From: Rhizomicrobium palustre
Lineage (GTDB): Bacteria; Pseudomonadota; Alphaproteobacteria; Micropepsales; Micropepsaceae
Assembly: GCF_011761565.1 (NCBI RefSeq)
Contig: NZ_JAASRM010000001.1
Span: 1,550,139 to 1,614,138, forward strand
Length of the DNA: 64,000 bases
Reading direction: 5' to 3'
Shown: positions 54,597-63,749 of the stretch, one piece after another
How positions within the stretch are numbered: the stretch's first letter is position 1
Layout of the letters: each line of letters begins with the position of its first letter
Made by a program: the position numbers and the translations under genes
The notes under the pieces: model-generated
Told to the model about the DNA's origin: nothing
Database searches by the model: none
The model's input: only the letters and a program-made list of their open reading frames with translations

Positions 54597-55129
54597 TCAT
54601 GGCCGGGGCGACCTTTGGTGGTCGTCCCCGGTAATTCTTAAAACCCTACCCCCTTGCCCCCGGATTTGGTGTCGCGAGCGGCGACATGGGCCAAAGTCTG
54701 TGCAGATTTGAGAAGTTCCGCAAGCGCTAAGTGGTAAACGCGACTGTGGACACTATATGTGGTGGCGCCTGCAGTCCCGAAAAAGCCGCGAGTCAAGCGG
54801 ACGTGCAATTTGGGCTGAGAATATTTTCAAAGGGCTGGACGCAATGACGCACCAATGGGCGCCGCCATCCATAATCACAACGACAGGATTGTCCGCTTTT
54901 TTGACGCCACATGGCTTGGCCTAACTCGCTCCATGACTGAGCGATTCGTTTGCAATACATCGCAAACTAATTACGTCAGCGCTTAGAATTCGACCGAGCA
55001 GATATAAGGCCCGGGCGGCCCCTGTTTTTGTTTTAGGGTCGCGACAAAGCGGCACAACAAGAAATTATTGTTTTGCGATAATTTATTATCGCACTATGGT
55101 GGAGGCATCCCAGTTGATGAGGCCTTGCC
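54597..55129. other. Gene-free region with leader hairpin and right direct repeat
   Basis: This 533-base stretch has no supported gene. At 54603-54631 a hairpin (CCGGGG-CGACC / GGTCG-T-CCCCGG) lies directly before the tRNA's 5' end. The rest is of lower GC, with no long frame. The right copy of the 19-bp repeat is at 55015-55033. Beyond it the sequence leads into the promoter region of the DUF2975 gene. Confidence 0.6.
55015..55033 (+). repeat. 19-bp direct repeat, right copy
   Basis: Perfect copy of 54137-54155. It lacks the matching left arm of the terminator, so this is a partial duplication and not an independent full terminator. Confidence 0.7.
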
Positions 55130-55666
55130 ATGGTGATCTCGCAAAATCTTCGCAATGCCAGTTCCGTCATGGCGTGGCTGTCTTTGAGCGGTGCCGTGCT
55201 GCTTACCATCGCGGTGCCGCTCGCTTTTTTGGTGCCCAATCCGAGCTTTGCATTTGGCGGCTCAAAAATCGCTGTGGCGATCGACGATCTGACGGGGGCC
55301 GTACCATTATTCGACCGCGCTCTGGCGTTGCTGGTTTTGGCGGTGCCGCTCGGCTGCCTTATTGCATCTTTGGTGCTGTTGTTTTTCTTGTTCCGGCGTT
55401 ACGCGGTGGGAAGCGTCTTTGACGTCAAATCGCTTCGCGCGCTGCGTTGGATCACGACCCTGTTGTTCTGTTTCGCCCTGCTGCGGCCGGTTGCGCTCAG
55501 CATCAACATGTATCTGTTTCATCTCTATCTGGGGCAGAGATGGATCGGCTTCAAATTCGACACCCAGGATTTTGGCATGACGTTCCTGGCAGGCGTGGCA
55601 CTGGTGATCTCGCGGGTGATGGCGGAAGCCAAGAAACTCGCCGATGAAAATGCGAATTTTGTCTGA
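55130..55666 (+). CDS. DUF2975 membrane protein
   Basis: A 178-residue membrane protein with four helices (MAWLSLSGAVLLTIAVPLAFL, LALLVLAVPLGCLIASLVLLFFL, WITTLLFCFALLRPVAL and TFLAGVALVISRVMAEA). The layout and the final ISRVMAEAKKLADEN segment match DUF2975. It overlaps the following HTH gene by one base (TGATG); this two-gene unit is a common pattern. Function unknown. Confidence 0.87.
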   Translation: MVISQNLRNASSVMAWLSLSGAVLLTIAVPLAFLVPNPSFAFGGSKIAVAIDDLTGAVPLFDRALALLVLAVPLGCLIASLVLLFFLFRRYAVGSVFDVKSLRALRWITTLLFCFALLRPVALSINMYLFHLYLGQRWIGFKFDTQDFGMTFLAGVALVISRVMAEAKKLADENANFV

Positions 55667-55881
55667 TGCGGATTATCGTCAACCTCGATGTCATGCTCGC
55701 CAAGCGCAAGATGCGCTCCAAGGAGCTTGCCGAGATGATCGGCATCACCGAAGCCAATCTCTCGCTCTTGAAATCGGGCAAGGTGAAGGGCGTGCGCTTT
55801 GAAACCTTAAGCGCGATCTGCAATGCGCTCAATTGCCAGCCCGGCGATCTTCTGGAATTCAGCAAAGACAGCGAAGACTGA
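55666..55881 (+). CDS. Cro/C1-type HTH regulator (YozG-like)
   Basis: A 71-residue single HTH domain: RIIVNLDVMLAKRKMRSKELAEMIGITEANLSLLKSGKVKG in the first 42 residues and SAICNALNCQPGDLLEF at the end. Such minimal XRE proteins pair with DUF2975 membrane proteins. It likely regulates the pair. Translationally coupled by the TGATG overlap. Confidence 0.92.
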   Translation: MRIIVNLDVMLAKRKMRSKELAEMIGITEANLSLLKSGKVKGVRFETLSAICNALNCQPGDLLEFSKDSED

Positions 55882-56430
55882 TCAGTTCGGCGCGCCCATA
55901 TCCCTGATCGCCTCGCCATAGACGGCGGTGACAAAGGCGGTCTGGTCTTCCTTGTCACGCGGGTAGGCGTATTCCACCACCGCTTCCACCGCCCAGCCGC
56001 CCAGCGCCGCGCTGGCGAGCTGGGTGCGATAGGTCAGCATGTCGAGCTTGGCCATGTCATAGGTGCGCAGGAACACCGGCACCGCGGCGCCATCCGGCCC
56101 CACCGGCTGAACCGTTTCGGCGACGGCGCGCCCGCCCATGCTTTCAACTTTGCGGAACTCCGGCGCCAGAAGCGCGGGCGGATCGTAAAGGGCAGGGCGG
56201 TGCTTGACGATAATGGTGCCATAAAGCCCGGTGAGGGCCGAATAGGCGCAGTAATCGCCTTCCTCGCGGCTGCCGAATGCGTCGCGTTCGAACATGCCGA
56301 TCTTGGCCGGACAAACAAAGCCCGAACCGCCATGCAGCACCGCGCCATCCTCGCGCAGGGTGAAGGCCTCCTCGGCGGAGGCGGCGGAAAAGAACAGGGC
56401 GGGAGCAAAAAGCAACGCGAGGGGGCGCAT
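55882..56430 (-). CDS. Exported protein of unknown function
   Basis: A 182-residue protein with a signal peptide (about residues 1-19, ending ASA). The mature part has FTLREDGAVLHGGSGFVCP, two or three Cys residues that may pair, and VEAVVEYAYPRDKEDQTAFVTAVY. I do not recognise a family. Start at ATG 56430; its stop abuts the HTH gene's end. Confidence 0.75.
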   Translation of the reverse strand: MRPLALLFAPALFFSAASAEEAFTLREDGAVLHGGSGFVCPAKIGMFERDAFGSREEGDYCAYSALTGLYGTIIVKHRPALYDPPALLAPEFRKVESMGGRAVAETVQPVGPDGAAVPVFLRTYDMAKLDMLTYRTQLASAALGGWAVEAVVEYAYPRDKEDQTAFVTAVYGEAIRDMGAPN

Positions 56431-56621
56431 CACGGGAAACGATTCCAAAAAAGCACCTAATGGTCTTAGGGAGCCGATTGTATTTCCCAAGGACGACACA
56501 GCTCAAAGAAAAACGCCTGCGCCTGAGGGTCTCGCCGCAAAAAGATGCGCGAGTGACATAATCGCGTTACAGTGGTGGCGGGGATGAGGGGGCGGCAAGC
56601 GATGAGTCAGCACAAGCGCGC

Positions 56622-58136
56622 ATGACAGTCGCGCATATCTACACCGTCGCCTTTCAAGGCATCGACGCCTCACCGGTGGATGTGCAGGTGCATATCTCCG
56701 ATTCCGGCAGCGGTCAGCTCAACCTTGTGGGGCTTGCCGATAAAGCCGTGACAGAGGCTAAGGAGCGGGTGCGCGTGGCGCTTTCGGCCATCGGCCTTGC
56801 CATGCCCTATAAGCGCATCACGGTGAATCTGGCGCCTGCCGATCTGCCCAAGGAAGGCAGCCACTACGATCTTCCCATCGCGCTCGGGCTTCTAGCCGCC
56901 ATGGGGGTTTTGCCCGCGAGCGAGATGGAGCGCTATGTGGCGCTGGGCGAGCTCTCGCTGGATGCGCAGATCATCCCCGTAGCAGGGGTTTTGCCCGCGG
57001 CGCTGGCGGCTTCGGCCCAAGGGCGCGGCCTCATCTGCCCCGCCTCGTGCGGCGCCGAAGCGGCCTGGGCGGGCGATATCGACATTATCGCGGCACCGTC
57101 CTTGATCGCCATCGTCAATCACATGCGCGGCGCGCAAGTACTGAACCGGCCCACCGCCAAGCTTGCCGAAGACCGCGCGGTCATCCCCGATTTGAAAGAC
57201 GTGAAGGGCCAGGAAACCGCCAAGCGGGCGCTCGAGATTGCGGCGGCGGGCGGGCACAACATGCTGATGATCGGCCCGCCAGGTTCGGGCAAATCCATGC
57301 TGGCCCAGCGCCTGCCAGGGATTTTACCGCCCTTGGATGCGCGCGAGGCTTTGGAAATCTCCATGGTGCAATCCTTGGCGGGCGAGCTGGCCGAGGGCAC
57401 GATTTCGCGGCGCAGGCCGTTTCGCAATCCGCATCACTCCGCTTCCATGGCGGCGCTGGTGGGCGGCGGGCTGAAGGTGAAGCCGGGCGAGGTCTCGCTG
57501 GCGCATTTGGGTGTGTTGTTCCTGGATGAGCTGCCGGAGTTTCAGCGCGCGGTGCTGGATTCGCTGCGCCAGCCGATCGAGACCGGCGAGGCCATTGTGG
57601 CGCGGGCCAATGCGCATGTGCGCTATCCAGCGCGGTTCCAGCTGGTGGCCGCGATGAATCCCTGCCGCTGTGGCTATTTGAGTGATCCCGCACGCTCTTG
57701 CGGAAAAGCACCGCGCTGCGCCCAGGACTATCAGGCCAAAATTTCCGGCCCCTTGATGGATCGCATCGATATCCATGTCGATGTGCCCGCGGTCTCGGCC
57801 GCCGATCTCGCCTTGCCGCCACCCTCGGAAGGCTCGAGCGAAGTTGCACTGCGGGTGGCGGCAGCGCGCGATATTCAGCGCCAGCGTTTTATGGAAGCGG
57901 GGCTGCGCTCCAATGCCGAAGCCGAAGGCCGCTTGCTGGATGAGGTGGCCACACCCGAACCACAGGGCCTAGCGCTGCTCAACCAAGCCGCCGAAAGCAT
58001 GGGGCTGACCGCGCGTGGCTATCACCGCGTGCTGCGCGTGGCGCGTACCATCGCCGATATGGAAGCAAGCGAGACCGTGCGCCGCCCCCATATCGCCGAA
58101 GCGCTGAGTTTCAGGCGGCTAAGCCAAGGCTTTTAG
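56622..58136 (+). CDS. comM: YifB/ComM-family Mg-chelatase-like AAA+ ATPase
   Basis: A 504-residue protein: N-terminal Lon-like domain (SGQLNLVGLADKAVTEAKERVR), then AAA+ with Walker A IGPPGSGKSMLAQRLPG, Walker B GVLFLDELPEF, and NPCRCGYLSDPARSC Cys cluster. ComM promotes branch migration during transformation. It stands alone, preceded by a 120-base gap. Confidence 0.93.
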   Translation: MTVAHIYTVAFQGIDASPVDVQVHISDSGSGQLNLVGLADKAVTEAKERVRVALSAIGLAMPYKRITVNLAPADLPKEGSHYDLPIALGLLAAMGVLPASEMERYVALGELSLDAQIIPVAGVLPAALAASAQGRGLICPASCGAEAAWAGDIDIIAAPSLIAIVNHMRGAQVLNRPTAKLAEDRAVIPDLKDVKGQETAKRALEIAAAGGHNMLMIGPPGSGKSMLAQRLPGILPPLDAREALEISMVQSLAGELAEGTISRRRPFRNPHHSASMAALVGGGLKVKPGEVSLAHLGVLFLDELPEFQRAVLDSLRQPIETGEAIVARANAHVRYPARFQLVAAMNPCRCGYLSDPARSCGKAPRCAQDYQAKISGPLMDRIDIHVDVPAVSAADLALPPPSEGSSEVALRVAAARDIQRQRFMEAGLRSNAEAEGRLLDEVATPEPQGLALLNQAAESMGLTARGYHRVLRVARTIADMEASETVRRPHIAEALSFRRLSQGF

Positions 58137-58145
58137 ACCACAGCG

Positions 58146-58222
58146 GTCATGGCCGGCCCCCGAGCCGGCCATCCATGTCTGAGCCGGAAAAGCTGGATGG
58201 CCGGGTCAAGCCCGGCCATGAC
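58146..58222. repeat. Intergenic palindrome pair, family R1 (copy c)
   Basis: Two hairpins: GTCATGGCCGGCCCCCG with AGCCGGCCATCC (58146-58174), and GGATGGCCGGGTC with AGCCCGGCCATGAC (58195-58222). It lies between comM and the membrane gene, where it may end transcription from both sides. Confidence 0.75.
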
Positions 58223-58237
58223 GGAAAGAGAAATCGT

Positions 58238-58795
58238 TTACGCAGGTTTCGGTTTGGCAATTGCTGCGATGGCAAGGCCCGCCACAAGCGCGCCCACCAC
58301 GCCGATGGTTATTTGTGCCAGGGTGTAGGAGAGCGGAAAGCCGTACCAGATGAAATAAGAGGTATCCTGACCGAACGCCGCGAAAACGCCGATCAACCCC
58401 ACAAATCCGGCACGTGCGAAATATCCCGTCAGCGCAGTGAGCGAGAGCAGGAAAACGCCAAGAAAGCTCTGCGCCAGCTCTTTCAGGAATTCATGAAGCA
58501 GCATGGGGCCCATGGCGGTGGCACTGCCGGGTGCGTGATACAGCAAGATGCCTTCCGGATTGGTCTTGGTGAGTTCGAGACCTTTTTCCATCATCTGTGG
58601 GTCTTTGGGATCGACCCAAGGAAACATGTAAAGCCCGTCCTTGACTTTGATGCTGGTCTTCATCGCCGCCAGCACCGGTTTTTCATTTGGAATTTCAGAA
58701 AAGCCCATCGTGCCGAGCGGCGTCGCCATATGGGCGATGCTCATCCAGACGAACATGGCGATACCACCGGCTAACCCGGCCAAGATGCTGCGCAT
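58238..58795 (-). CDS. Four-helix membrane protein of unknown function
   Basis: A 185-residue protein with an N-terminal helix (ILAGLAGGIAMFVWMSIAHMA), a periplasmic-looking segment (MKTSIKVKDGLYMFPWVDPKD) and three further helices near the end. I recognise the general type as a conserved hypothetical but no function. Start at ATG 58795, with a longer Met at 58819 possible. Confidence 0.75.
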   Translation of the reverse strand: MRSILAGLAGGIAMFVWMSIAHMATPLGTMGFSEIPNEKPVLAAMKTSIKVKDGLYMFPWVDPKDPQMMEKGLELTKTNPEGILLYHAPGSATAMGPMLLHEFLKELAQSFLGVFLLSLTALTGYFARAGFVGLIGVFAAFGQDTSYFIWYGFPLSYTLAQITIGVVGALVAGLAIAAIAKPKPA

Positions 58796-58937
58796 GCTAT
58801 GTGCCCCAAACAGTCCCACTTCAATCTTAGCGTGATGGCGGGCAAAGAAAACACTGCCGCTGGGGAAGAAAACGCGGCTTGCGTGGCGGTCAAAGCCCTG
58901 TACCTTCGAAAAAAACGTAAAACAGGGGGGAAGGGCG

Positions 58938-59138
58938 ATGGAGAAATCCCGCCGTACATTTCGTTGGCACTATCTATTACTTTGCCTGCCGCTCGCGCTT
59001 TTGTGGGTGCCGTTCTACAACCGGCTTGAGCCCGCCCTGTTCGGCCTTCCTTTTTTCTATTGGTATCAGATGGCCTGGGTGGTGCTCGCCGCCTTGCTGA
59101 CCTTCCTGGTCTATTGGCTGGATGGGAGGAAGGCGTGA
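58938..59138 (+). CDS. DUF3311 protein, symporter small subunit
   Basis: A 66-residue protein with two helices (YLLLCLPLALLWVPFYNRLEP and FYWYQMAWVVLAALLTFLVYWL), typical DUF3311. These small proteins are encoded directly before sodium:solute symporters and probably assist them. It overlaps the symporter by 4 bases (GTGA). Confidence 0.92.
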   Translation: MEKSRRTFRWHYLLLCLPLALLWVPFYNRLEPALFGLPFFYWYQMAWVVLAALLTFLVYWLDGRKA

Positions 59139-60685
59139 AGCTTGATCCCGTAGCCGTTACCATTTTCGTCACCCTGTTCGGGCTCGTTACCATTCTTGGC
59201 TTTGTAGCGGCGGGCTGGCGGCGCGGCGATCTTGATCAACTGCATGAATGGGGGCTGGGCGGGCGGCGCTTCGGCACTTGGATAAGCTGGTTCCTGCTCG
59301 GCGGCGATCTTTATACGGCCTATACCTTCGTCGCCGTGCCCGCACTGTTATTTGGCGCAGGCGCGACGGGCTTTTTCGCCATGCCCTATACGATTTTGAT
59401 CTGGCCTTTGATGTTCGCGGTTTTTCCGCGCCTCTGGTCGGTCTGCCACAAACACGGCTATGTCACTGCCGCCGATTTCGTGCGCGCCCGCTTTGGCAGC
59501 CGCAGCCTGTCGCTCGCCATCGCGGTAACCGGCATCATCGCCACCATGCCTTATATCGCGTTGCAGCTTATCGGCATCGAGGTGGTGATCGCAGCGCTTG
59601 GCCTCAACATGGCGTTTCATGTTGGTGGCGTGGTGATCGATCTGCCGCTGCTCGCCGCTTTCGCGATTCTGGCGGCTTATACCTATAATAGCGGCCTTCG
59701 CGCGCCTGCGATGATCGCTGTGGTCAAGGATCTTCTCATCTATGGCACCGTGATCGCGGTGATCATCATCGTGCCTGCCAAGCTGGGCGGCTTTGGCGCG
59801 ATCTTCGCCGCGGCGGGAAAGACGAGCCTGCTGGCAGCGCCGCCTTCAGGCAGTTTGGGGTCTTATTCGGCTTATACGAGCCTGGCGCTGGGATCGGCCT
59901 TGGCGCTGCTCCTCTATCCCCATTCCATCACCGGCATCTTGTCGGCCTCGAGCCGCGATGTCATCCGCCGGAACGCGATTGTCATGCCCGCTTATTCCCT
60001 GGCGCTCGGCATCATCGCGCTGATGGGCTTCATGGCGCTGGCGGCAGGGGTGAAAGCCATGCCGCAATATGCGGAGGGCTTTAAAGCCTTCGGACCCAAT
60101 TTCGCGGTGCCCGCCTTGCTGCTGCACATGTTCCCCTCCTGGCTGGTCGGTGTCGCCTTTGCCGCCATCGGTATTGGCGCGCTGGTGCCTGCCGCGATCA
60201 TGTCGATTGCCTCGGCCAATCTTTTCACCCGCGATATCTATCGCGAGTTCCTCCGCCCCAATTGCTCGGCGCGCGAGGAAAGCCATGTCGCCAAACTTAT
60301 GTCGCTCTTGGTCAAGGCGGGCGGGCTGGTGTTCATTCTTCTGACGCCGCAGACCTATGCCATCACCTTGCAGCTTCTGGGCGGGGTATGGATCAGCCAG
60401 ACCTTGCCTGCGGTGATGTTGGGGATTTTCTTTAGCCGCTTGCGGCCCGGCGCGCTGCTGCTTGGCTGGGGCGCGGGGATGGTGAGCGGCACCGCCATGG
60501 TGGCCGAAGCTAATTTCAAATCGGCGATTTATACGCTGCACATCTTCGGCACCGCCGTGCCCTGTTACGCTGCCATTGCCGCGCTGGCATTGAATCTGGC
60601 AATTGCTGTGGGGCTGAGCGTGATCTTGAACGCGATGGCCGATGCGCCTTCGCGCGATGTCACCGCGGAGGAGGATTACGCGTAA
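59135..60685 (+). CDS. Sodium:solute symporter (MctP-like)
   Basis: A 516-residue transporter with about 13 helices, starting VAVTIFVTLFGLVTILGF and with WGLGGRRFGTWISWFLLGGDLYTAYTF and GALVPAAIMSIASANLFTRDIY, the SSS signature. Pairing with DUF3311 points to a monocarboxylate/amino acid transporter of the MctP type. The GTG start at 59135 has GGGAGGAAG just upstream. Confidence 0.92.
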   Translation: MKLDPVAVTIFVTLFGLVTILGFVAAGWRRGDLDQLHEWGLGGRRFGTWISWFLLGGDLYTAYTFVAVPALLFGAGATGFFAMPYTILIWPLMFAVFPRLWSVCHKHGYVTAADFVRARFGSRSLSLAIAVTGIIATMPYIALQLIGIEVVIAALGLNMAFHVGGVVIDLPLLAAFAILAAYTYNSGLRAPAMIAVVKDLLIYGTVIAVIIIVPAKLGGFGAIFAAAGKTSLLAAPPSGSLGSYSAYTSLALGSALALLLYPHSITGILSASSRDVIRRNAIVMPAYSLALGIIALMGFMALAAGVKAMPQYAEGFKAFGPNFAVPALLLHMFPSWLVGVAFAAIGIGALVPAAIMSIASANLFTRDIYREFLRPNCSAREESHVAKLMSLLVKAGGLVFILLTPQTYAITLQLLGGVWISQTLPAVMLGIFFSRLRPGALLLGWGAGMVSGTAMVAEANFKSAIYTLHIFGTAVPCYAAIAALALNLAIAVGLSVILNAMADAPSRDVTAEEDYA

Positions 60686-60701
60686 GACACCCCCCAAAAG
60701 C

Positions 60702-60772
60702 GTCATGGCCGGGCTTGACCCGGCCATCCCGTCTTTCGACCCAAATGGATGGCCGCCTCAAGGGCGGCCATG
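60702..60772. repeat. Intergenic palindrome pair, family R1 (copy d)
   Basis: GTCATGGCCGGGCTTG with ACCCGGCCATCC (60702-60729), and GGATGGCCGCC with GGCGGCCATGA (60747-60772), followed by AAAAAAAA. It separates the symporter from the convergent pstB gene. Confidence 0.75.
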
Positions 60773-60781
60773 AAAAAAAAA

Positions 60782-61549
60782 TCAACCAAAGCGGCCGGTG
60801 ATGTATTGCTCGGTCTTCTTGTTCGAGGGGGCGGTGAAGACCTTTTCGGTTTCATCGAATTCGATCAGCTCGCCGAGATACATGAAGGCCGTGTAGTCGG
60901 AGGTGCGCGAGGCCTGCTGCATGTTGTGGGTGACGATGACGATGGTGTAGTCCTTCACCAGCTCATCGATCAGCTCTTCGATCTTGGCGGTCGAGATCGG
61001 GTCGAGCGCGGAGCAGGGCTCGTCGAGCAGAATAACTTCAGGACGCGTCGCCACGGTGCGGGCGATGCAAAGGCGCTGCTGCTGGCCGCCCGAAAGCGAG
61101 AGGCCGGATTCCTTCAGCTTGTCCTTGACCTCGTTCCAGATCGCGGCGCGCTGCAGAGCGTCTTCCACACGGCCTTCGAGTTCGGAGCGCGGCAGCTTTT
61201 CATAGAGCTTGATGCCAAAAGCGATGTTGTCCCAGATCGTCATGGGGAAGGGGGTCGGCTTCTGGAACACCATGCCGACGCGGGCACGCAGGAGGTTCAA
61301 ATCCTGCTTGGTGTTGAGGATGTTCTCGCCATCGAGCAGCACTTCGCCTTCGGCGCGCTGATTGGGATAAAGCTCGTAAATCCGGTTCAGGATGCGCAGC
61401 AAGGTGGACTTGCCACAGCCCGAGGGGCCGATGAAGGCGGTGACCTTCTTCTCCCGCAGCGGGATGTTGATGTTCTTCAGCGCCTTGGTCGCGCCGTAAT
61501 AGAACGAGAGGTTCTTGACGTCGAGTTTGGCGGGGACGGCGGCGTTCAT
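60782..61549 (-). CDS. pstB: Phosphate ABC transporter ATP-binding protein
   Basis: A 255-residue ABC ATPase: Walker [14 protein letters not shown], signature [18 protein letters not shown], Walker [14 protein letters not shown] and the H-loop VTHNMQQA. It drives phosphate uptake with PstA and PstC. It is the last gene of the pstC-pstA-pstB operon; phoU does not follow. Confidence 0.96.
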   Translation of the reverse strand: MNAAVPAKLDVKNLSFYYGATKALKNINIPLREKKVTAFIGPSGCGKSTLLRILNRIYELYPNQRAEGEVLLDGENILNTKQDLNLLRARVGMVFQKPTPFPMTIWDNIAFGIKLYEKLPRSELEGRVEDALQRAAIWNEVKDKLKESGLSLSGGQQQRLCIARTVATRPEVILLDEPCSALDPISTAKIEELIDELVKDYTIVIVTHNMQQASRTSDYTAFMYLGELIEFDETEKVFTAPSNKKTEQYITGRFG

Positions 61550-61560
61550 ATGCGTTCCAC

Positions 61561-62412
61561 TCACTGCTTCTTGGAAGACTCGAGGAGGCGGGCGAAGATG
61601 CTGAGCGTGAGCACAGCGATGGTAATCAGAAGCGCGCCTGCCCATGCGAGCTTGTGCCAGTCTTCATAAGGCGACATGGCGAAGTTGAAGATGATCACCG
61701 GCAGCGAGGCCACCGGACCGCCCAGATGCGTGGACCAGAACTGGTTCGACAAGACGGTGAGAAGAAGAGGGGCGGTTTCGCCCGAGATACGTGCGATGGC
61801 GAGAAGCACGCCGGTGACGATACCGGCTCGCGCCGCGCGCCAGGTGACCGCCTTGATCACCATCGCCCGGGGTGCGCCCAGGGCCGTGGCAGCTTCACGA
61901 AGACCGTTCGGCACCAGGAGCAGCATGTTTTCGGTGGTGCGCACCACAACCGGGATCACGATCACGGTGAGCGCGGCGGCGCCCGCCCAGGCCGAAAAGG
62001 TGTGGGTGGTGGCGACGATCACGACATAGATGAAAAGGCCGATCAGGATCGAAGGCGCCGAGAGGAGGATGTCGTTGATGAAGCGCACCGTGTCGGCGAG
62101 TTTGGAATAGCGGCCATATTCGGCAAGATAAGTGCCCGCCAGAATGCCGATCGGCGTGCCGGCCGCGACGGCCAGAAGGCTCATCACCACCGAGCCGAAA
62201 ATCGCATTGGCAAGACCGCCATCCTGACCCGGCGGCGGTGTCATCTCGGTGAAGACCTTGAGCGAGAGCCCGGCAAAGCCCTTGTAGAACAGCGTCGAAA
62301 GGATCAGCGCCAGCCAGATCAAGCCGAACACCGCCGCGAGAGTCGACAGGGTCAGGAAGAAGACGTTGCTGCGCTTGCGCCCGTTATAGATACGCTTGTT
62401 GATCGCAATCAT
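61561..62412 (-). CDS. pstA: Phosphate ABC transporter permease PstA
   Basis: A 283-residue permease with about six helices and the EAA loop [27 protein letters not shown] in parts, ending [10 protein letters not shown]. It pairs with PstC. It overlaps pstC by 4 bases and is 11 bases before pstB. Confidence 0.96.
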   Translation of the reverse strand: MIAINKRIYNGRKRSNVFFLTLSTLAAVFGLIWLALILSTLFYKGFAGLSLKVFTEMTPPPGQDGGLANAIFGSVVMSLLAVAAGTPIGILAGTYLAEYGRYSKLADTVRFINDILLSAPSILIGLFIYVVIVATTHTFSAWAGAAALTVIVIPVVVRTTENMLLLVPNGLREAATALGAPRAMVIKAVTWRAARAGIVTGVLLAIARISGETAPLLLTVLSNQFWSTHLGGPVASLPVIIFNFAMSPYEDWHKLAWAGALLITIAVLTLSIFARLLESSKKQ

Positions 62413-63404
62413 CCCGAAATACCCCCGGCGCGCTTGTGCAGGATGCGCAGCATGATCTGCGCGCTGGCCAGAACCACAAAGCTGATGAAGAAGAGGATCA
62501 GACCGGCTTCCACCAGCGAGGATTTGTAAACATCACCCACCGCTTCGGTGAACTCATTGGCCACCGTGGCCGAAATCGTGGTGCCTGGTGCGAAGATCGA
62601 GCTGTGGATGCGGTGCGAATTGCCGATCACGAAGGTGACGGCCATGGTCTCACCCAGAGCGCGTCCCAAGGCCAGCATCGCGCCACCGACAACACCGGCA
62701 CGGCTGAAGGGTAGCACGACATGCCAGACCACTTCCCAGGTGGTGCAGCCCATCGCATAGGCCGACTCTTTGAGGTGGCCCGGCACGGTTTCGAAAACGT
62801 CGCGCGTCACCGCCGAGATGAAAGGGATGATCATGATCGAGAGGATGAAAGAGGCGGTGAAGATGCCGATGCCGTAGGGCGGGCCCGCGAAGATGTCCTG
62901 CAGGATCGGAATATCGACCACCGCATCGACGATCCAGGGCTGGACATGCTCCTGAAAGAAGGGCGCGAAGGTGAATAGACCCCAGATGCCGTAGACGATG
63001 GAGGGAATGCCGGCGAGAAGCTCGATGGCAATACCGATTGGGCGGCGCAGCGGCAGAGGGCAAATTTCGGTGAGGAAGATGGCGATACCGATGCCGACCG
63101 GAACTGCCAGACCCATCGCGAGGAAGGAGGAAATCAGCGTGCCGTAGATCGAGGCCAGCGCGCCGAACTCTTCGCTCACCGGGTTCCATTTCTCGGAGGT
63201 GACGAAGCTCCAGCCGAAAGCCTTGATCGCAGGCCAAGCGCCATCAGCCAGCGCTGCCATCATGCCAAGGAAAATCAGCACCACCAGGGCCGCAGCCGAG
63301 AAGGACAAAATCCGAAAGCGGACATCGCCCGCGCCGCTGCGTTTAACGGCAGCTACCTTTTCTTGAGAGACGCTCATGGTTGTGTTCAATGCGATCTCGG
63401 CCAT
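62409..63404 (-). CDS. pstC: Phosphate ABC transporter permease PstC
   Basis: A 331-residue permease with six helices; EAA loop [27 protein letters not shown] in parts, and [19 protein letters not shown]. It is longer than E. coli PstC at the N-terminus. Start at ATG 63404; Met at 63377 is possible. No pstS lies upstream, as the next gene is on the other strand. Confidence 0.95.
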   Translation of the reverse strand: MAEIALNTTMSVSQEKVAAVKRSGAGDVRFRILSFSAAALVVLIFLGMMAALADGAWPAIKAFGWSFVTSEKWNPVSEEFGALASIYGTLISSFLAMGLAVPVGIGIAIFLTEICPLPLRRPIGIAIELLAGIPSIVYGIWGLFTFAPFFQEHVQPWIVDAVVDIPILQDIFAGPPYGIGIFTASFILSIMIIPFISAVTRDVFETVPGHLKESAYAMGCTTWEVVWHVVLPFSRAGVVGGAMLALGRALGETMAVTFVIGNSHRIHSSIFAPGTTISATVANEFTEAVGDVYKSSLVEAGLILFFISFVVLASAQIMLRILHKRAGGISG

Positions 63405-63749
63405 TTCACGCCTGCTTCCACCTGCGTCCAATCTTCGACTGTCCGGCAGCACCTGCGGCGCACAGTTTCCCAGGACCGGATGGGACCTCTTTCTGAGGGT
63501 CCGGCCCGTTTCCCTACTCGACGGCCCTGTGAGGACCACATGACTGCCCGGAAGCCATCACGTCCGGCATTGGTGCAACCAGCATCACAGTTTTATAAAG
63601 CTTTTGTGACGGCACCCCCTCCTAGGCTCAAAATGCCTTGCAATTGCTGCATTTGAGACCCCGCCCTGCGGTGAAATTTCTTCTTTTGCGCAACACCTTA
63701 AGGCTTCCGAAACCGTATTTGCCGCTTAGTTCCCCTCAGGAGCGTTGCA
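63405..63749. other. Divergent promoter region between pstC and the edge gene
   Basis: A 345-base gap with no supported gene. It contains a candidate PhoB-type site (63590-63620) and on the plus side AGGAG before the edge gene at 63750. A 97-codon plus-strand frame overlaps the pstC start and shows no similarity. Confidence 0.55.
63588..63618 (-). promoter_or_regulatory. Candidate Pho box upstream of pstC
   Basis: On the minus strand CTTTATAAAACTGTGAT resembles the Pho box (CTGTCATAAAACTGTCAC) with one base missing, flanked by TCACA and TGTGA as an inverted repeat. It lies about 190 bases before the pstC start. PhoB control of pst is well known, but this site is only a likeness. Confidence 0.4.

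Noticed and set aside
60747..60780. Hairpin plus A-run as a terminator for pstB
   Set aside because: On the minus strand the T-run comes before the hairpin, not after, and on the plus strand the run is A, so it is not a standard terminator for either gene.
63363..63656. 97-codon plus-strand frame across the pstC start
   Set aside because: It overlaps the pstC coding start and promoter and has no recognisable feature.
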